Position numbers and translations under genes: made by a program. This document shows, in pieces, positions 24,745 to 32,175 of a stretch of 32,175 nt of DNA; within the stretch, counting starts at the first letter, position 1, and every line of letters begins with the position of its first letter. A model generated the notes under the pieces. The model did not search any database and had not been told where the DNA came from. It was given only the letters and a program-made list of their open reading frames with translations. Source of the stretch: Spirulina sp. CCY15215 (GTDB taxonomy: Bacteria > Cyanobacteriota > Cyanobacteriia > Cyanobacteriales > Spirulinaceae); assembly GCF_016888125.1 (NCBI RefSeq), contig NZ_JACSWA010000536.1, positions 1 to 32,175 of the forward strand. The letters are read 5' to 3'.

Positions 24745-26208
24745 CTAGAAGGAAAATTTTAATTGACCGTAGAAAGTTTCTTGATTGAAATCACCGCTAT
24801 TATTTCCAGAATACCACGGATTATTGGAATGACGATATCCTAATTCTATGCCAAAATCATCAGAAAAGGCAACATTACAGCGTGCTTGATAGGTGAAACT
24901 ATCTTGAATGCGATCGAGATAAGATTGCTGTCCTAAACCAACAGAGAGACGACACTCCGTATTTTTAAAGACTTCTCCTTCCCAACCGACTTCACCACTA
25001 TACAAAAAGAATCCAGGTGGGGCAAAATATCCCGTTTGTGGGTCTTTTTGATAACTCCAGCCGAAGAGTAAACCAGAAACAAAAAAATCACCAAAAGATC
25101 GTTCGGCTTTGGCGACAAATTGATGCTCAACATTCCCATCATTATAAAGTCCTAACTGATAATACAAAAATAACCAAGTATCCCGATCGATTTGCCAAAA
25201 GAGACTGGGATTAAATTGCCAAGCAGCAAGATGATTTTCCAAGGTTTGGACATTCTTTTTATAGGCTTGATAACGAACAATACCAGCGAGGGAAAGATCG
25301 GTAGTGATAGGATATTCAGCTTCTAGGAAAAAACGAGGCACGGTGGGAAGGCGATCGAAAACATCAAAACCGATCGCACTATCTAATTTTAGTTTATCGA
25401 TTTGTCCTTCGATCCCAAACTCGACGTTAGTATTATTGAGTGGCGTAAAAAAATCTTGCTGAAATGAACCCACTCCGACAGAAATTCTCTGTAATGTATT
25501 ACTATTATGAAAGCGGAATTTTGCGGCTTGGGTCAGGAATTGATTTAACTCTCCAGAACTGTTTTCCTCTCGTTCATAGCGGCTTTCTAATTGAATGGCT
25601 TGAATTTCAGCTAAAATCTCTAAGGCTTCTGGATGTTCGCTGTCTAACAAGGGTTGTAAGATTGCTAAAACTTGAGAGATTTGATGTTGCAATAAATAGA
25701 TTTTAGCCAATCCCAAACGGACTTCAGGAACATCGGGAAACTGTTCAAAAGTATCTAAATATAGCTCGAGGGAGGCTTGAGTTTGACCCAGCCAAAATAA
25801 GACTTGGGCTTTGCCAACTCGTGCTTGGACTTCATTGGCATCTAAGTCTAAAATTGTTTCATATTCGGCGAGGGATTCAGTAAACTTTTTCACCCATCCT
25901 AAAACTTCTGCTAACCCCAATCTTGCAGGAATATAATCGGGATTTTCTCTCAAGATATCTCGATAAAGGGCGATCGCCTCTCTAAATTCTCTCGACCAAC
26001 TGGTGACTTGGGCGATCGCTATTTGTGCTTCTAGATTGTTGGGTTCTACTGCCAATAAGCGCCGATAAACATCGAGACTCATTGGATAATTTTCCGTATA
26101 AGCATAGAGTCTTGCTAGGGCTTCTAGTGCCTCAGAATTGGAGGGATTTTCGACGATAATAGCTTCATAAACCGCGATCGCCTCTGCTACTTTCCCTTGA
26201 TTTTCCAA
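24745..26208 (-). CDS. TPR / outer-membrane beta-barrel protein (BcsC/PgaA-like exporter), start unresolved
   Basis: The first ~215 residues are tandem TPR/TPR-like units (AIAVYEAIIVENPSN, SLDVYRRLLAVEPNN, AIALYRDILRENPDY). A linker follows, then about 250 residues of alternating beta-strands (FFLEAEYPITTDLSLAGIVRY, LFLYYQLGLYNDG) ending in KFSF with a terminal Phe, the signature of an outer-membrane barrel. BcsC, PgaA and AlgK/E use this TPR-plus-barrel design to export polysaccharide. The only start in frame is TTG 26208, which lies inside the first TPR helix (RGKELENQGK). There is no signal peptide, and the frame stays open upstream to 26316, inside the GT2 gene. The true product is therefore either longer by an unusual mechanism or damaged. 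It is read in the same direction as the GT2 and galE. Confidence 0.75.
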   Translation of the reverse strand: MENQGKVAEAIAVYEAIIVENPSNSEALEALARLYAYTENYPMSLDVYRRLLAVEPNNLEAQIAIAQVTSWSREFREAIALYRDILRENPDYIPARLGLAEVLGWVKKFTESLAEYETILDLDANEVQARVGKAQVLFWLGQTQASLELYLDTFEQFPDVPEVRLGLAKIYLLQHQISQVLAILQPLLDSEHPEALEILAEIQAIQLESRYEREENSSGELNQFLTQAAKFRFHNSNTLQRISVGVGSFQQDFFTPLNNTNVEFGIEGQIDKLKLDSAIGFDVFDRLPTVPRFFLEAEYPITTDLSLAGIVRYQAYKKNVQTLENHLAAWQFNPSLFWQIDRDTWLFLYYQLGLYNDGNVEHQFVAKAERSFGDFFVSGLLFGWSYQKDPQTGYFAPPGFFLYSGEVGWEGEVFKNTECRLSVGLGQQSYLDRIQDSFTYQARCNVAFSDDFGIELGYRHSNNPWYSGNNSGDFNQETFYGQLKFSF

Positions 26209-26264
26209 TTCTTTTCCCCGTTGAAGTTCGGAGGATAAATCAAGTGCTAAATTGACTTCTACGA

Positions 26265-28574
26265 TTATTGAGGAATTGTCCCGAGGGGAATGATAGAGGG
26301 ACTTTTTACTTTTTTTTTAGTTTGTTCGGGAAGAGAAACGAGGATAGTTTCTCCAGGAAGTGGGACACTAGCCTCAGCCACAATATTGGTGATTTCCCAA
26401 GGTTCTGATTCCACTTGTGTATTTTGTGTATTTTGTGTATTTTCTGCTCCCGAGGCAAATTCCCAAGGGCGATCGTTCAAGTCGGCCTTTTCATCTCCCT
26501 GTTTTTCTGACTCTAAACTGGCAGTTAGCTGCTCTTTTTGTCCCTCTTGATGGGAGAAAAATTCTGCATCAAATTCTGTAAAAATTGGATTATTCGTATC
26601 GTCTTGATAGTGCGTTCCCGTTTCCTGAAAAATCTCTTGATTATCTCGCGCAAATGCTTCTTGATAAGCAGAAATTGCCGAGGGTGCGATCGGTTCGGAT
26701 ATCCAAGGAGAATCTGTCAGTTCTTCTGCACTGGGAATACTAGCAACCAGGGACTCGGAAACTTGAGTTTCAGCAACTTGGGTCAAAGGCTCTCCCAAAC
26801 CATTTGCTTGAGCCAATTGAGAGTTACCGGGAATAGGAATCTTGGGGGCATCTTTAACAATCGTTTGTATCCCTTCTTGACTTCTCATTCCTGCGGCTGT
26901 AGCAAACAAACCGAAGGTAAAAACTAAAGCGACATTGTGCATGACATATTTATGCAGTTGGGGCGCATTTTCGCGGATATGCAACCAGATTATAGCAAGG
27001 ATTAGGGTAATATAAATACCACTATTGACGAGAGTGAGGAAATAATAGCCTTTTGCGTGTTGAATTTCCCCCAGAATGATAACGGCGATCGCGCAAACTA
27101 AGCCCAAGAGAAAATAAGGAAAGAGAACTTGAATCGGTAAAGGTTTGGGGGCATTTCCTCCCTTGGGGGTAACGCGAAAAGGGAGTTCTTTCTTGAGAAT
27201 ACAACTTACCGTTGCATTGTAAACCCCGGCCAAAATCCACGGCCAGCGAGCAAATTGAAAAAGAACGGTTTCCCAGCTTAAAACTTTGGCGTTTTTAGGG
27301 CGCAACCATTGCCGACTGGCGACCCAATTCACGGGAGCAACACAAGCTAAGGTTAAAGCCAGCGATCGCAAGAAAAATTCAAAATAACTAACTTTTACCC
27401 AAGGTTGGTCATTAATCAAGGCCAAAATGGGCAGAGAAGAACCAATCAGAATAGTAATGGCAAAGAAAGGATACCAAAGTTGAGCAAAGATAAATTGGAA
27501 TTTGAGATGGGGTTTTAGACCCTTCCAGTAACGCGGGGTAATGGCAAGCAGTACCACCATCAAACTTCGCGACCATTGATATTCCTGCACCAGAAAATCA
27601 GCAAAACAACCGGGACCGTCTCCGTGGGCTTCTGCATCAAAGGCAAATACTCCTTGCCAGCCTCGGGAGTTCATCATTAAAGTGGTGGTGTGATCTTCTG
27701 CCAATTCGGGGCCTAACCCACCAATATCCTTGACTGCTTGGGCGCGGACGGCATAATGACTGCCAATACATAAAGGAGCCCAACCATCGTTATAACCAGC
27801 CTGTAGGGAACCGTGCATCGTCGCTTCAGCAAAGAGTCGTGCATTGACTACCCAACTTTCATGACTATTCGCATCGCAGATACTCGGTGCCGCAACATAA
27901 CCCACTTTGGGGTTCACAAAAGGGCGGATCATGGCTTCTAAATAGCCCAATTCGGGAACGTGATCCGCGTCCAGTTGTACAACGACATCATAGCGATCGT
28001 AACCATATTTATCGTAAAAATACGCAAGATTTCCTTCTTTACAGCGAGTGCGACGGGGCCATGTCGGTTGATGGTATTCGGCGATCCCCTTGCGAGTGGA
28101 AACTTGTACTCCATTTGCCTTACACCAAGCAACGGTTTCGGGTTGGGGGTCTTCATCTGCCAGCCAATTATCGTGAGGATGAGACTGGGCTAACATCGCT
28201 TCAACGGTTCTTTGTACGATCGCCCAAGGTTCCGAGGGGGCTTTTGTCACCACCATAGCCACTCGCCAATGATCGGGAATCTCAATCTTGGGATTAGGTG
28301 TTTTCATCCGTGCCACGAAGTAAAAATAATACCCAGGTAGTAAGGTATTCCACGCAATCAGGAGGGTATTAATGGACATTCCCATCCAAGTGATAACGTG
28401 GTGGTGATACAGCCACCAATGCCAAAACCAAATCAAGGTAACAAACCAAATTGACACTAAGATGAAAAAAGTTCTTTTCTCACTTTTAGACATAACATCA
28501 ACTAAAAAGCGCTTAGTATCGGGAACTTCTGCGTAAAGAGAAGTTGCTCGAGATGGCTTGGTATATGGATTCAT
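26265..28574 (-). CDS. Cellulose-synthase-like GT2 family membrane glycosyltransferase
   Basis: A 769-residue processive-type polymerase. Two membrane helices (about 35-55 and 61-88) precede a cytosolic GT2 domain with ADED at 139-142, DAD at 202-204, ED at 293-294 and Q-E-Y-Q-W at 330-334. This is the D,DxD,D,QxxRW set of cellulose, chitin and hyaluronan synthases, with Gln in place of the usual Arg. Five or six more helices extend to about 590 (ending ALVFTFGLFATAAGM). The last ~165 residues are acidic, low in structure, and include the repeat NTQNTQNTQ (three 9-bp copies at 26416-26442). It probably polymerises and translocates a beta-glycan. It is divergent from the GH26-like gene, and its last codons overlap the open frame of the TPR-porin. 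Confidence 0.88.
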   Translation of the reverse strand: MNPYTKPSRATSLYAEVPDTKRFLVDVMSKSEKRTFFILVSIWFVTLIWFWHWWLYHHHVITWMGMSINTLLIAWNTLLPGYYFYFVARMKTPNPKIEIPDHWRVAMVVTKAPSEPWAIVQRTVEAMLAQSHPHDNWLADEDPQPETVAWCKANGVQVSTRKGIAEYHQPTWPRRTRCKEGNLAYFYDKYGYDRYDVVVQLDADHVPELGYLEAMIRPFVNPKVGYVAAPSICDANSHESWVVNARLFAEATMHGSLQAGYNDGWAPLCIGSHYAVRAQAVKDIGGLGPELAEDHTTTLMMNSRGWQGVFAFDAEAHGDGPGCFADFLVQEYQWSRSLMVVLLAITPRYWKGLKPHLKFQFIFAQLWYPFFAITILIGSSLPILALINDQPWVKVSYFEFFLRSLALTLACVAPVNWVASRQWLRPKNAKVLSWETVLFQFARWPWILAGVYNATVSCILKKELPFRVTPKGGNAPKPLPIQVLFPYFLLGLVCAIAVIILGEIQHAKGYYFLTLVNSGIYITLILAIIWLHIRENAPQLHKYVMHNVALVFTFGLFATAAGMRSQEGIQTIVKDAPKIPIPGNSQLAQANGLGEPLTQVAETQVSESLVASIPSAEELTDSPWISEPIAPSAISAYQEAFARDNQEIFQETGTHYQDDTNNPIFTEFDAEFFSHQEGQKEQLTASLESEKQGDEKADLNDRPWEFASGAENTQNTQNTQVESEPWEITNIVAEASVPLPGETILVSLPEQTKKKVKSPSIIPLGTIPQ

Positions 28575-29025
28575 GGCAACTCTTAAATATTAGTAAATGG
28601 CACCATTTCTAGTCCAAAAAATTCACGATCGCCGATGGCAGAACTTGGCGATATTTGTATTGGGAAATTAGAATCTCACTGAGAGAATAACAAGATTCTT
28701 CAGGGTGATAAATATAGAAAAGTTGATAACAATTCGATATTGCGATCGACATTTAGGCTAATTTTTGTCTCATGCTCTTTATACTGATGAAGGTTTTGCG
28801 TATTTGTACTGAAATAATATTAGCCATTTGATGGGCATTAAAGAAATAGCTAAAATATAATTTTTACTGAAACTTTAAATTTAAGACTTGTTTTGTAAAG
28901 ATTCGGTAAAGTTCGTGAGGTTTCAAGGAGGAAAACATAAAATACATACTTAGAGTCATTTTTGTAAGAAGTTTTCTTAAATCCTACTATAAATTTAGAT
29001 TTTCACATCCCAATGTCTTTGCCGA
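28575..29025. other. 451-bp divergent promoter region between GT2 and GH26-like genes
   Basis: AT-rich spacer with no credible ORF. It must hold the promoters of both polysaccharide genes. A TTTATACTGA element (about 28779-28788) could be a -10 box. A perfect AAGGAGG (28925-28931) is followed by no usable start codon. Two HIP1-like sites occur near 28627 and 28743. Confidence 0.45.
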
Positions 29026-30039
29026 GTGTTATATTCATCTATATTTAAGTCTGTCGCATGGTTTTTGCTGGGTCTCTTGATTACTATTCTCAGCATTTTT
29101 TATTTAACGATGTATTCACCATTTTTGGCTCAGTCTATCCCCACAGTTGCTTTAGGAGTTTACGATCCCCAAGGTGATTTTGGTGAGGAGAATATCCTGA
29201 TCGAGCATCATTTTGTTCCTTGGCGTTTGAATGATACACAAGAATTAAAAACGGCCTTAGAGAGTGCAAAACAGCGCGATCGCCTGCCTTTAATTAGTCT
29301 TGAACCTTGGCCGTGGGAATGGAATGAGATGGTAGGAGAAACCTTATTTACGGATATTCTGACGGGAAAATACGATCCAACTCTCAAACAAATTTTCAAA
29401 CTTTTTCGAGAGGAAAATTCACAGAAAATCTTGTTGCGTTGGGGTCACGAAATGGAGATTATTGGACAATATCCCTGGTCGAGTGCTAATCCTCGCGATT
29501 ATATTGCTGCTTATCAATACATCGTCGATCTATCGCGATCGCAGGGTGTGAATAATCTGCTTTGGGTTTGGTCTCCCGCAGGCAATCAAAATGCAAAATA
29601 TTACTGGCCGGGTGCTGATTATGTTGATTTTATTGGCATTTCCATTTATGCCACCAAGCACTGGAATAAATCGTGGAATGGACAAGAAATGGCTTCTTTT
29701 CAACATTTAATGCGACAAAAATATGGATTGGCCAACCACTTTAATAAACCCCTCATTGTGGCAGAAGTTGGCGTTGCAGGAGACGCGATCGCGAAAACTA
29801 AATGGTTAAAACAGGCTATGATGGCGATCGTCAATTTTCCCCGTTTAAAAGCCTGGGTGTATTTTAATCAAGTCCAACCCGATATCGTCCCGCTTTCTAT
29901 CGGACAACCTCACTGGGAATTAGAGCGATCGCAAGTTAAACAGTTAGTAAAAACTTGGCAAAATGTCAATCAAAATCGGTTATCTTCAGAAAATATTCAG
30001 GAATTTCTCGAAACTGCGGCACGAGAATCCATTAATTGA
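29026..30039 (+). CDS. GH26-like glycoside hydrolase, membrane-anchored or secreted
   Basis: A 337-residue protein from GTG 29026. No ATG or Shine-Dalgarno sequence is better, and the upstream in-frame TAG is at 28996. A hydrophobic segment at 10-35 (FLLGLLITILSIFYL) is a signal peptide or anchor. The rest is a TIM-barrel glycosidase resembling GH26: the acid/base Glu is E142 in RWGHEMEIIGQYPW, and the nucleophile Glu is E247 in KPLIVAEVGVAG. Family members cut beta-mannan, mixed-linkage beta-glucan or xylan. Next to a cellulose-synthase-like polymerase and a TPR-porin it would play the part BcsZ plays in bacterial cellulose export, trimming or releasing polymer outside the membrane. It overlaps the convergent glycosyltransferase by 8 bp. 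Confidence 0.82.
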   Translation: MLYSSIFKSVAWFLLGLLITILSIFYLTMYSPFLAQSIPTVALGVYDPQGDFGEENILIEHHFVPWRLNDTQELKTALESAKQRDRLPLISLEPWPWEWNEMVGETLFTDILTGKYDPTLKQIFKLFREENSQKILLRWGHEMEIIGQYPWSSANPRDYIAAYQYIVDLSRSQGVNNLLWVWSPAGNQNAKYYWPGADYVDFIGISIYATKHWNKSWNGQEMASFQHLMRQKYGLANHFNKPLIVAEVGVAGDAIAKTKWLKQAMMAIVNFPRLKAWVYFNQVQPDIVPLSIGQPHWELERSQVKQLVKTWQNVNQNRLSSENIQEFLETAARESIN

Positions 30040-30994
30040 AAAACTTTTGTAGTTTTTTGCGAGCTTTATTCTTATACTTGATAAAAGTGCTATAAAAATC
30101 TTCCCATTGTAATAATACATCGGCGGGTAATCCTGTCAAACCGCTTTCTGCTTCTAAACATTTGCGCCGCGAGAAACTCATGGGATCTGCATAAGTTCTT
30201 GATGTTGACATCAGGGGCTTATAGCCGCACCAGTGAATGATCGCTGCATCATCATTTTCTACCAGTGGTCCGGTTTTTGTCATTGGGAAACGTTTCTCTA
30301 AATCCTTCTGTTCGTAATTGGGTGCAAGGACTTGAAAATCTGCATTTCCCACGCGAATTTTACCCGCATCAGAGGCACGCCAGAGCATAAAATTGAGAAA
30401 TCCCATGTCTCCATATTTGAAAATATGAGGATAGCGATCGATAAAATCCAAAATTTCTATATATTCTTCTAAGGAAAAAATATCGCGACTGGCAAAATAA
30501 ACTCCAGGACAACAATATTGCGTGCGATGCGATCGCCAATCAAAGTCAGGAAAATGTTTTTCTATCTCTTCAATATCAAAGAAATACTCAATAATCTCCT
30601 CATCCGGATAATTATAGTTTGGTGCGTCCATAATAACATCAAAATTATCAAAATCTGCAAACTTGAGAACATTTCCCCAAATATTCGTATCAGCATCGAG
30701 AATCAAAAAATGCTGCCAAGGACTCTCCCAAAAAGCAATTAAACGAGTCGTCCCCCAGCCAAAGCTACGCTCTCGCAAAAGCTCATTTTTGATAGTTTTA
30801 TGATTAATAATTGTTGCATTGTAAGCCTTTTCTAAAGATTCCGTGGAAAATGTCCCATCAACAAGTAAACATAAAGGAACATCTCCCAAAAAATGACGAA
30901 CACTGGCGCAGGCTCCTTTCGCTAACAAATAATCTTGAAAACAACAAGCAATAATAACGCCAAAATCATCGAGAGAAGAAGAGGAAGTATTCAT
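30032..30994 (-). CDS. Glycosyltransferase, GT-A fold (nucleotide-diphospho-sugar transferase)
   Basis: A 320-residue soluble enzyme beginning MNTSSSSLDDFGVIIACCFQ from ATG 30994; ATG 31024 is in frame but reads through a HIP1 site and adds MRSLYSKFLL. The metal/nucleotide-binding D-x-D is D100-A-D102 in FLILDADTNIWG, after the strand LCLLVDG, as in GT8-like transferases. YGDMGFLNFMLWRA and AIIHWCGYKPL provide the expected acceptor-side and His-containing motifs. No signal peptide. Sugar donor and acceptor are unknown; the position suggests decoration or assembly of the same extracellular polysaccharide. Confidence 0.72.
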   Translation of the reverse strand: MNTSSSSLDDFGVIIACCFQDYLLAKGACASVRHFLGDVPLCLLVDGTFSTESLEKAYNATIINHKTIKNELLRERSFGWGTTRLIAFWESPWQHFLILDADTNIWGNVLKFADFDNFDVIMDAPNYNYPDEEIIEYFFDIEEIEKHFPDFDWRSHRTQYCCPGVYFASRDIFSLEEYIEILDFIDRYPHIFKYGDMGFLNFMLWRASDAGKIRVGNADFQVLAPNYEQKDLEKRFPMTKTGPLVENDDAAIIHWCGYKPLMSTSRTYADPMSFSRRKCLEAESGLTGLPADVLLQWEDFYSTFIKYKNKARKKLQKFFN

Positions 30995-31074
30995 CAGTAA
31001 AAATTTTGAGTATAGCGATCGCATTGCGGTACAACCATAATAAGTGTAACCTTTTCTTCCGCCCTAGCAATCCT

Positions 31075-31950
31075 ATGAAACGTCTGGCAACCCTCTTGAC
31101 TTGTTACAATCGTAAGGCGAAAACCTTAGAATGTCTCAATGCGCTTTTTCAGCAAAAGGATTTGGATAAAATCACCCTTGATGTTTATCTGGTGGATGAT
31201 GGCAGTACAGACGGGACAGGAGAAGCGGTAAAAGAAGCATATCCCGGCGTTAAAGTCATTCAGGGGACAGGAAACCTATTTTGGAATGGAGGTATGCGCT
31301 TGGCGTTTGCAGAGGCGATCGCGCAAGACTATGAGGGTTATTTGTGGCTCAATGATGATACGATTTTATATCCTGATGCCCTGCGATCGCTCCTCGATAC
31401 GGCGGAAAATTTGGCACAACAAGGATTTGAACAGGCGATCGTAGCTGCTTCTACCCAAGACCCCAAAACCCAAGAATTTACTTATGGGGGAATGAAGCAA
31501 AAAGGCTGGTTTCACCCTCCTTTTAAAATGCAGGAAGTTCATCCAATTAATACACCTTTAACTTGCGATACGATCTGCGGTAATTTTGTCCTCATTCCTC
31601 GCAATGTCGTTGCGGCGATCGGCAATTTAGACCCCCAATTAACCCATTATGCGGGAGATTGGGATTATGGATTGCGGGCAAAACAAGCAGGGTGTACGAT
31701 TTGGATCGCCCCTGGATATCAGGGAACTTGTCCTCGCAACCCCAAACCCTCCCCAGAAAGTAAACTAGAGTTACAAATAGGATTACAGAAAATCCGACAG
31801 CCAAAGGGACTTGCATTACAGGATGTTACTTTGCATCCTTTGGTGGAATGGAAGGTCTTAATGCAGCGACACGGAGGGTTATTTTGGTTTATTTTTTGGT
31901 TGCTTCCTTATCGACGGTTGTTATGGAATTCATTGCGTAAAAAGACGTAA
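31075..31950 (+). CDS. GT2 family glycosyltransferase
   Basis: A 291-residue GT-A enzyme from ATG 31075 (MKRLATLLTCYNRKAKTLEC); the longer frame from 31006 is not needed. The nucleotide-binding VDDGSTDGT is at 40-48, and the second acidic motif WLNDDTILYP is at 91-100, followed by GNFVLIPRNVV and AGDWDYGLRAKQAG, the ED/WDY region near the catalytic base. It resembles WsaE/RfbF-type rhamnosyl- or hexosyltransferases of cell-surface polysaccharides. A hydrophobic C-terminal stretch (LFWFIFWLLPYRRLLW) may sit on the membrane. It is divergent from the preceding glycosyltransferase, with an 80-bp spacer. Confidence 0.86.
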   Translation: MKRLATLLTCYNRKAKTLECLNALFQQKDLDKITLDVYLVDDGSTDGTGEAVKEAYPGVKVIQGTGNLFWNGGMRLAFAEAIAQDYEGYLWLNDDTILYPDALRSLLDTAENLAQQGFEQAIVAASTQDPKTQEFTYGGMKQKGWFHPPFKMQEVHPINTPLTCDTICGNFVLIPRNVVAAIGNLDPQLTHYAGDWDYGLRAKQAGCTIWIAPGYQGTCPRNPKPSPESKLELQIGLQKIRQPKGLALQDVTLHPLVEWKVLMQRHGGLFWFIFWLLPYRRLLWNSLRKKT

Positions 31951-32006
31951 CCATACTTGCAGGATGAGATGTAACAATTAACGAAAAAGCTGAACGTAAA
32001 ACTAAA

Positions 32007-32175
32007 TTATCGTCCCAAAGCGTGCAGAGAATTAATCGCACTCGCACACTTTTCTGTTACAGATTGTAGCTCATCTCTTTTACTCGAACTTGGAGGAGCG
32101 ATCGCCTCACCAATTCGGACTGTTACAGGCACAAGATGAGGAAAATAAGAACCTTTTTGTAATATCTTTTCTGTT
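32007..32175 (-). CDS. PlsC-type lysophospholipid acyltransferase, C-terminal fragment
   Basis: The minus-strand frame entering from the right edge and ending at TAA 32007-32009 reads TEKILQKGSYFPHLVPVTV, then RIGEAIAPPSSSKRDEL and a final helix ending INSLHALGR. The pattern LPKGS-FP--VPVTVRIGEPI-PP is the C-terminal end of cyanobacterial 1-acyl-glycerol-3-phosphate acyltransferases, which make phosphatidic acid for membrane lipids. The catalytic HX4D motif and most of the enzyme lie outside the window, so the call rests on 56 residues. Confidence 0.62.
   Translation of the reverse strand, partial: TEKILQKGSYFPHLVPVTVRIGEAIAPPSSSKRDELQSVTEKCASAINSLHALGR

Noticed and set aside
28925-28960. 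Perfect AAGGAGG suggesting a small gene
   Set aside because: No ATG, GTG or TTG at a usable distance; the following sequence soon reaches stops.

Overview
The window is chromosomal DNA from a cyanobacterium. Three things show this: photosynthesis and bioenergetics genes (psaK, ndhB, the CemA-like pxcA), cyanobacteria-specific families (DUF3134, DUF1995, the 'recombinase family' P-loop protein), and a very high density of the octamer GCGATCGC (HIP1), which occurs in most genes and many spacers. Species cannot be assigned from this alone. Most of the window is ordinary housekeeping DNA with short spacers and frequent strand switches. There is no insertion sequence, phage block, CRISPR array or rRNA.

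Layout. 1-1899 (-): 3'-incomplete secreted RTX/CARDB repeat protein. 2127-4440 (+): an HTH/NB-ARC STAND ATPase overlapping a TPR protein. 4452-5804 (-): pxcA. 5939-9766 (+): a P-loop helicase-like protein, a HAD phosphatase and a TlyA-type rRNA methyltransferase. 9803-13997 (-): an FHA protein, psaK, a PIN/antitoxin remnant, ndhB with a clear terminator, and a Spy-like LTxxQ protein. 14229-15601 (+): DUF3134 protein and mraY. 15617-16396 (-): a DNA cytosine methyltransferase that has lost its catalytic segment. 16525-18418 (+): an unlisted 38-residue hydrophobic peptide flanked by inverted repeats, then a parvulin-domain membrane protein. 18441-18601: a 12-bp tandem repeat and tRNA-Val(UAC). 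18650-23611: DUF2227 metal-binding protein, a small unknown, rluD-like, glsA, tadA, DUF1995 protein and a type II peroxiredoxin with a PerR-like palindrome.

23675-31950 looks like an extracellular polysaccharide region: galE, a TPR plus outer-membrane beta-barrel protein, a cellulose-synthase-like GT2, a divergent GH26-like glycosidase and two more glycosyltransferases. Together these resemble a synthase-dependent secretion system of the Bcs/Pga type: an inner-membrane polymerase, a TPR-porin exporter, a glycan hydrolase and a sugar-nucleotide supplier. The window ends in the C-terminus of a PlsC-type acyltransferase (-).

The most unusual point is the junction between the GT2 and the TPR-porin. 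The porin frame has no ATG or GTG start and no signal peptide, and its first TPR helix extends upstream of the only TTG. It stays open back into the end of the GT2 gene, to a run of nine A, where a -1 shift would join the two into one polypeptide. The other strong observation is the methyltransferase, in which motif I runs directly into motif VI with motif IV (PCQ) missing.
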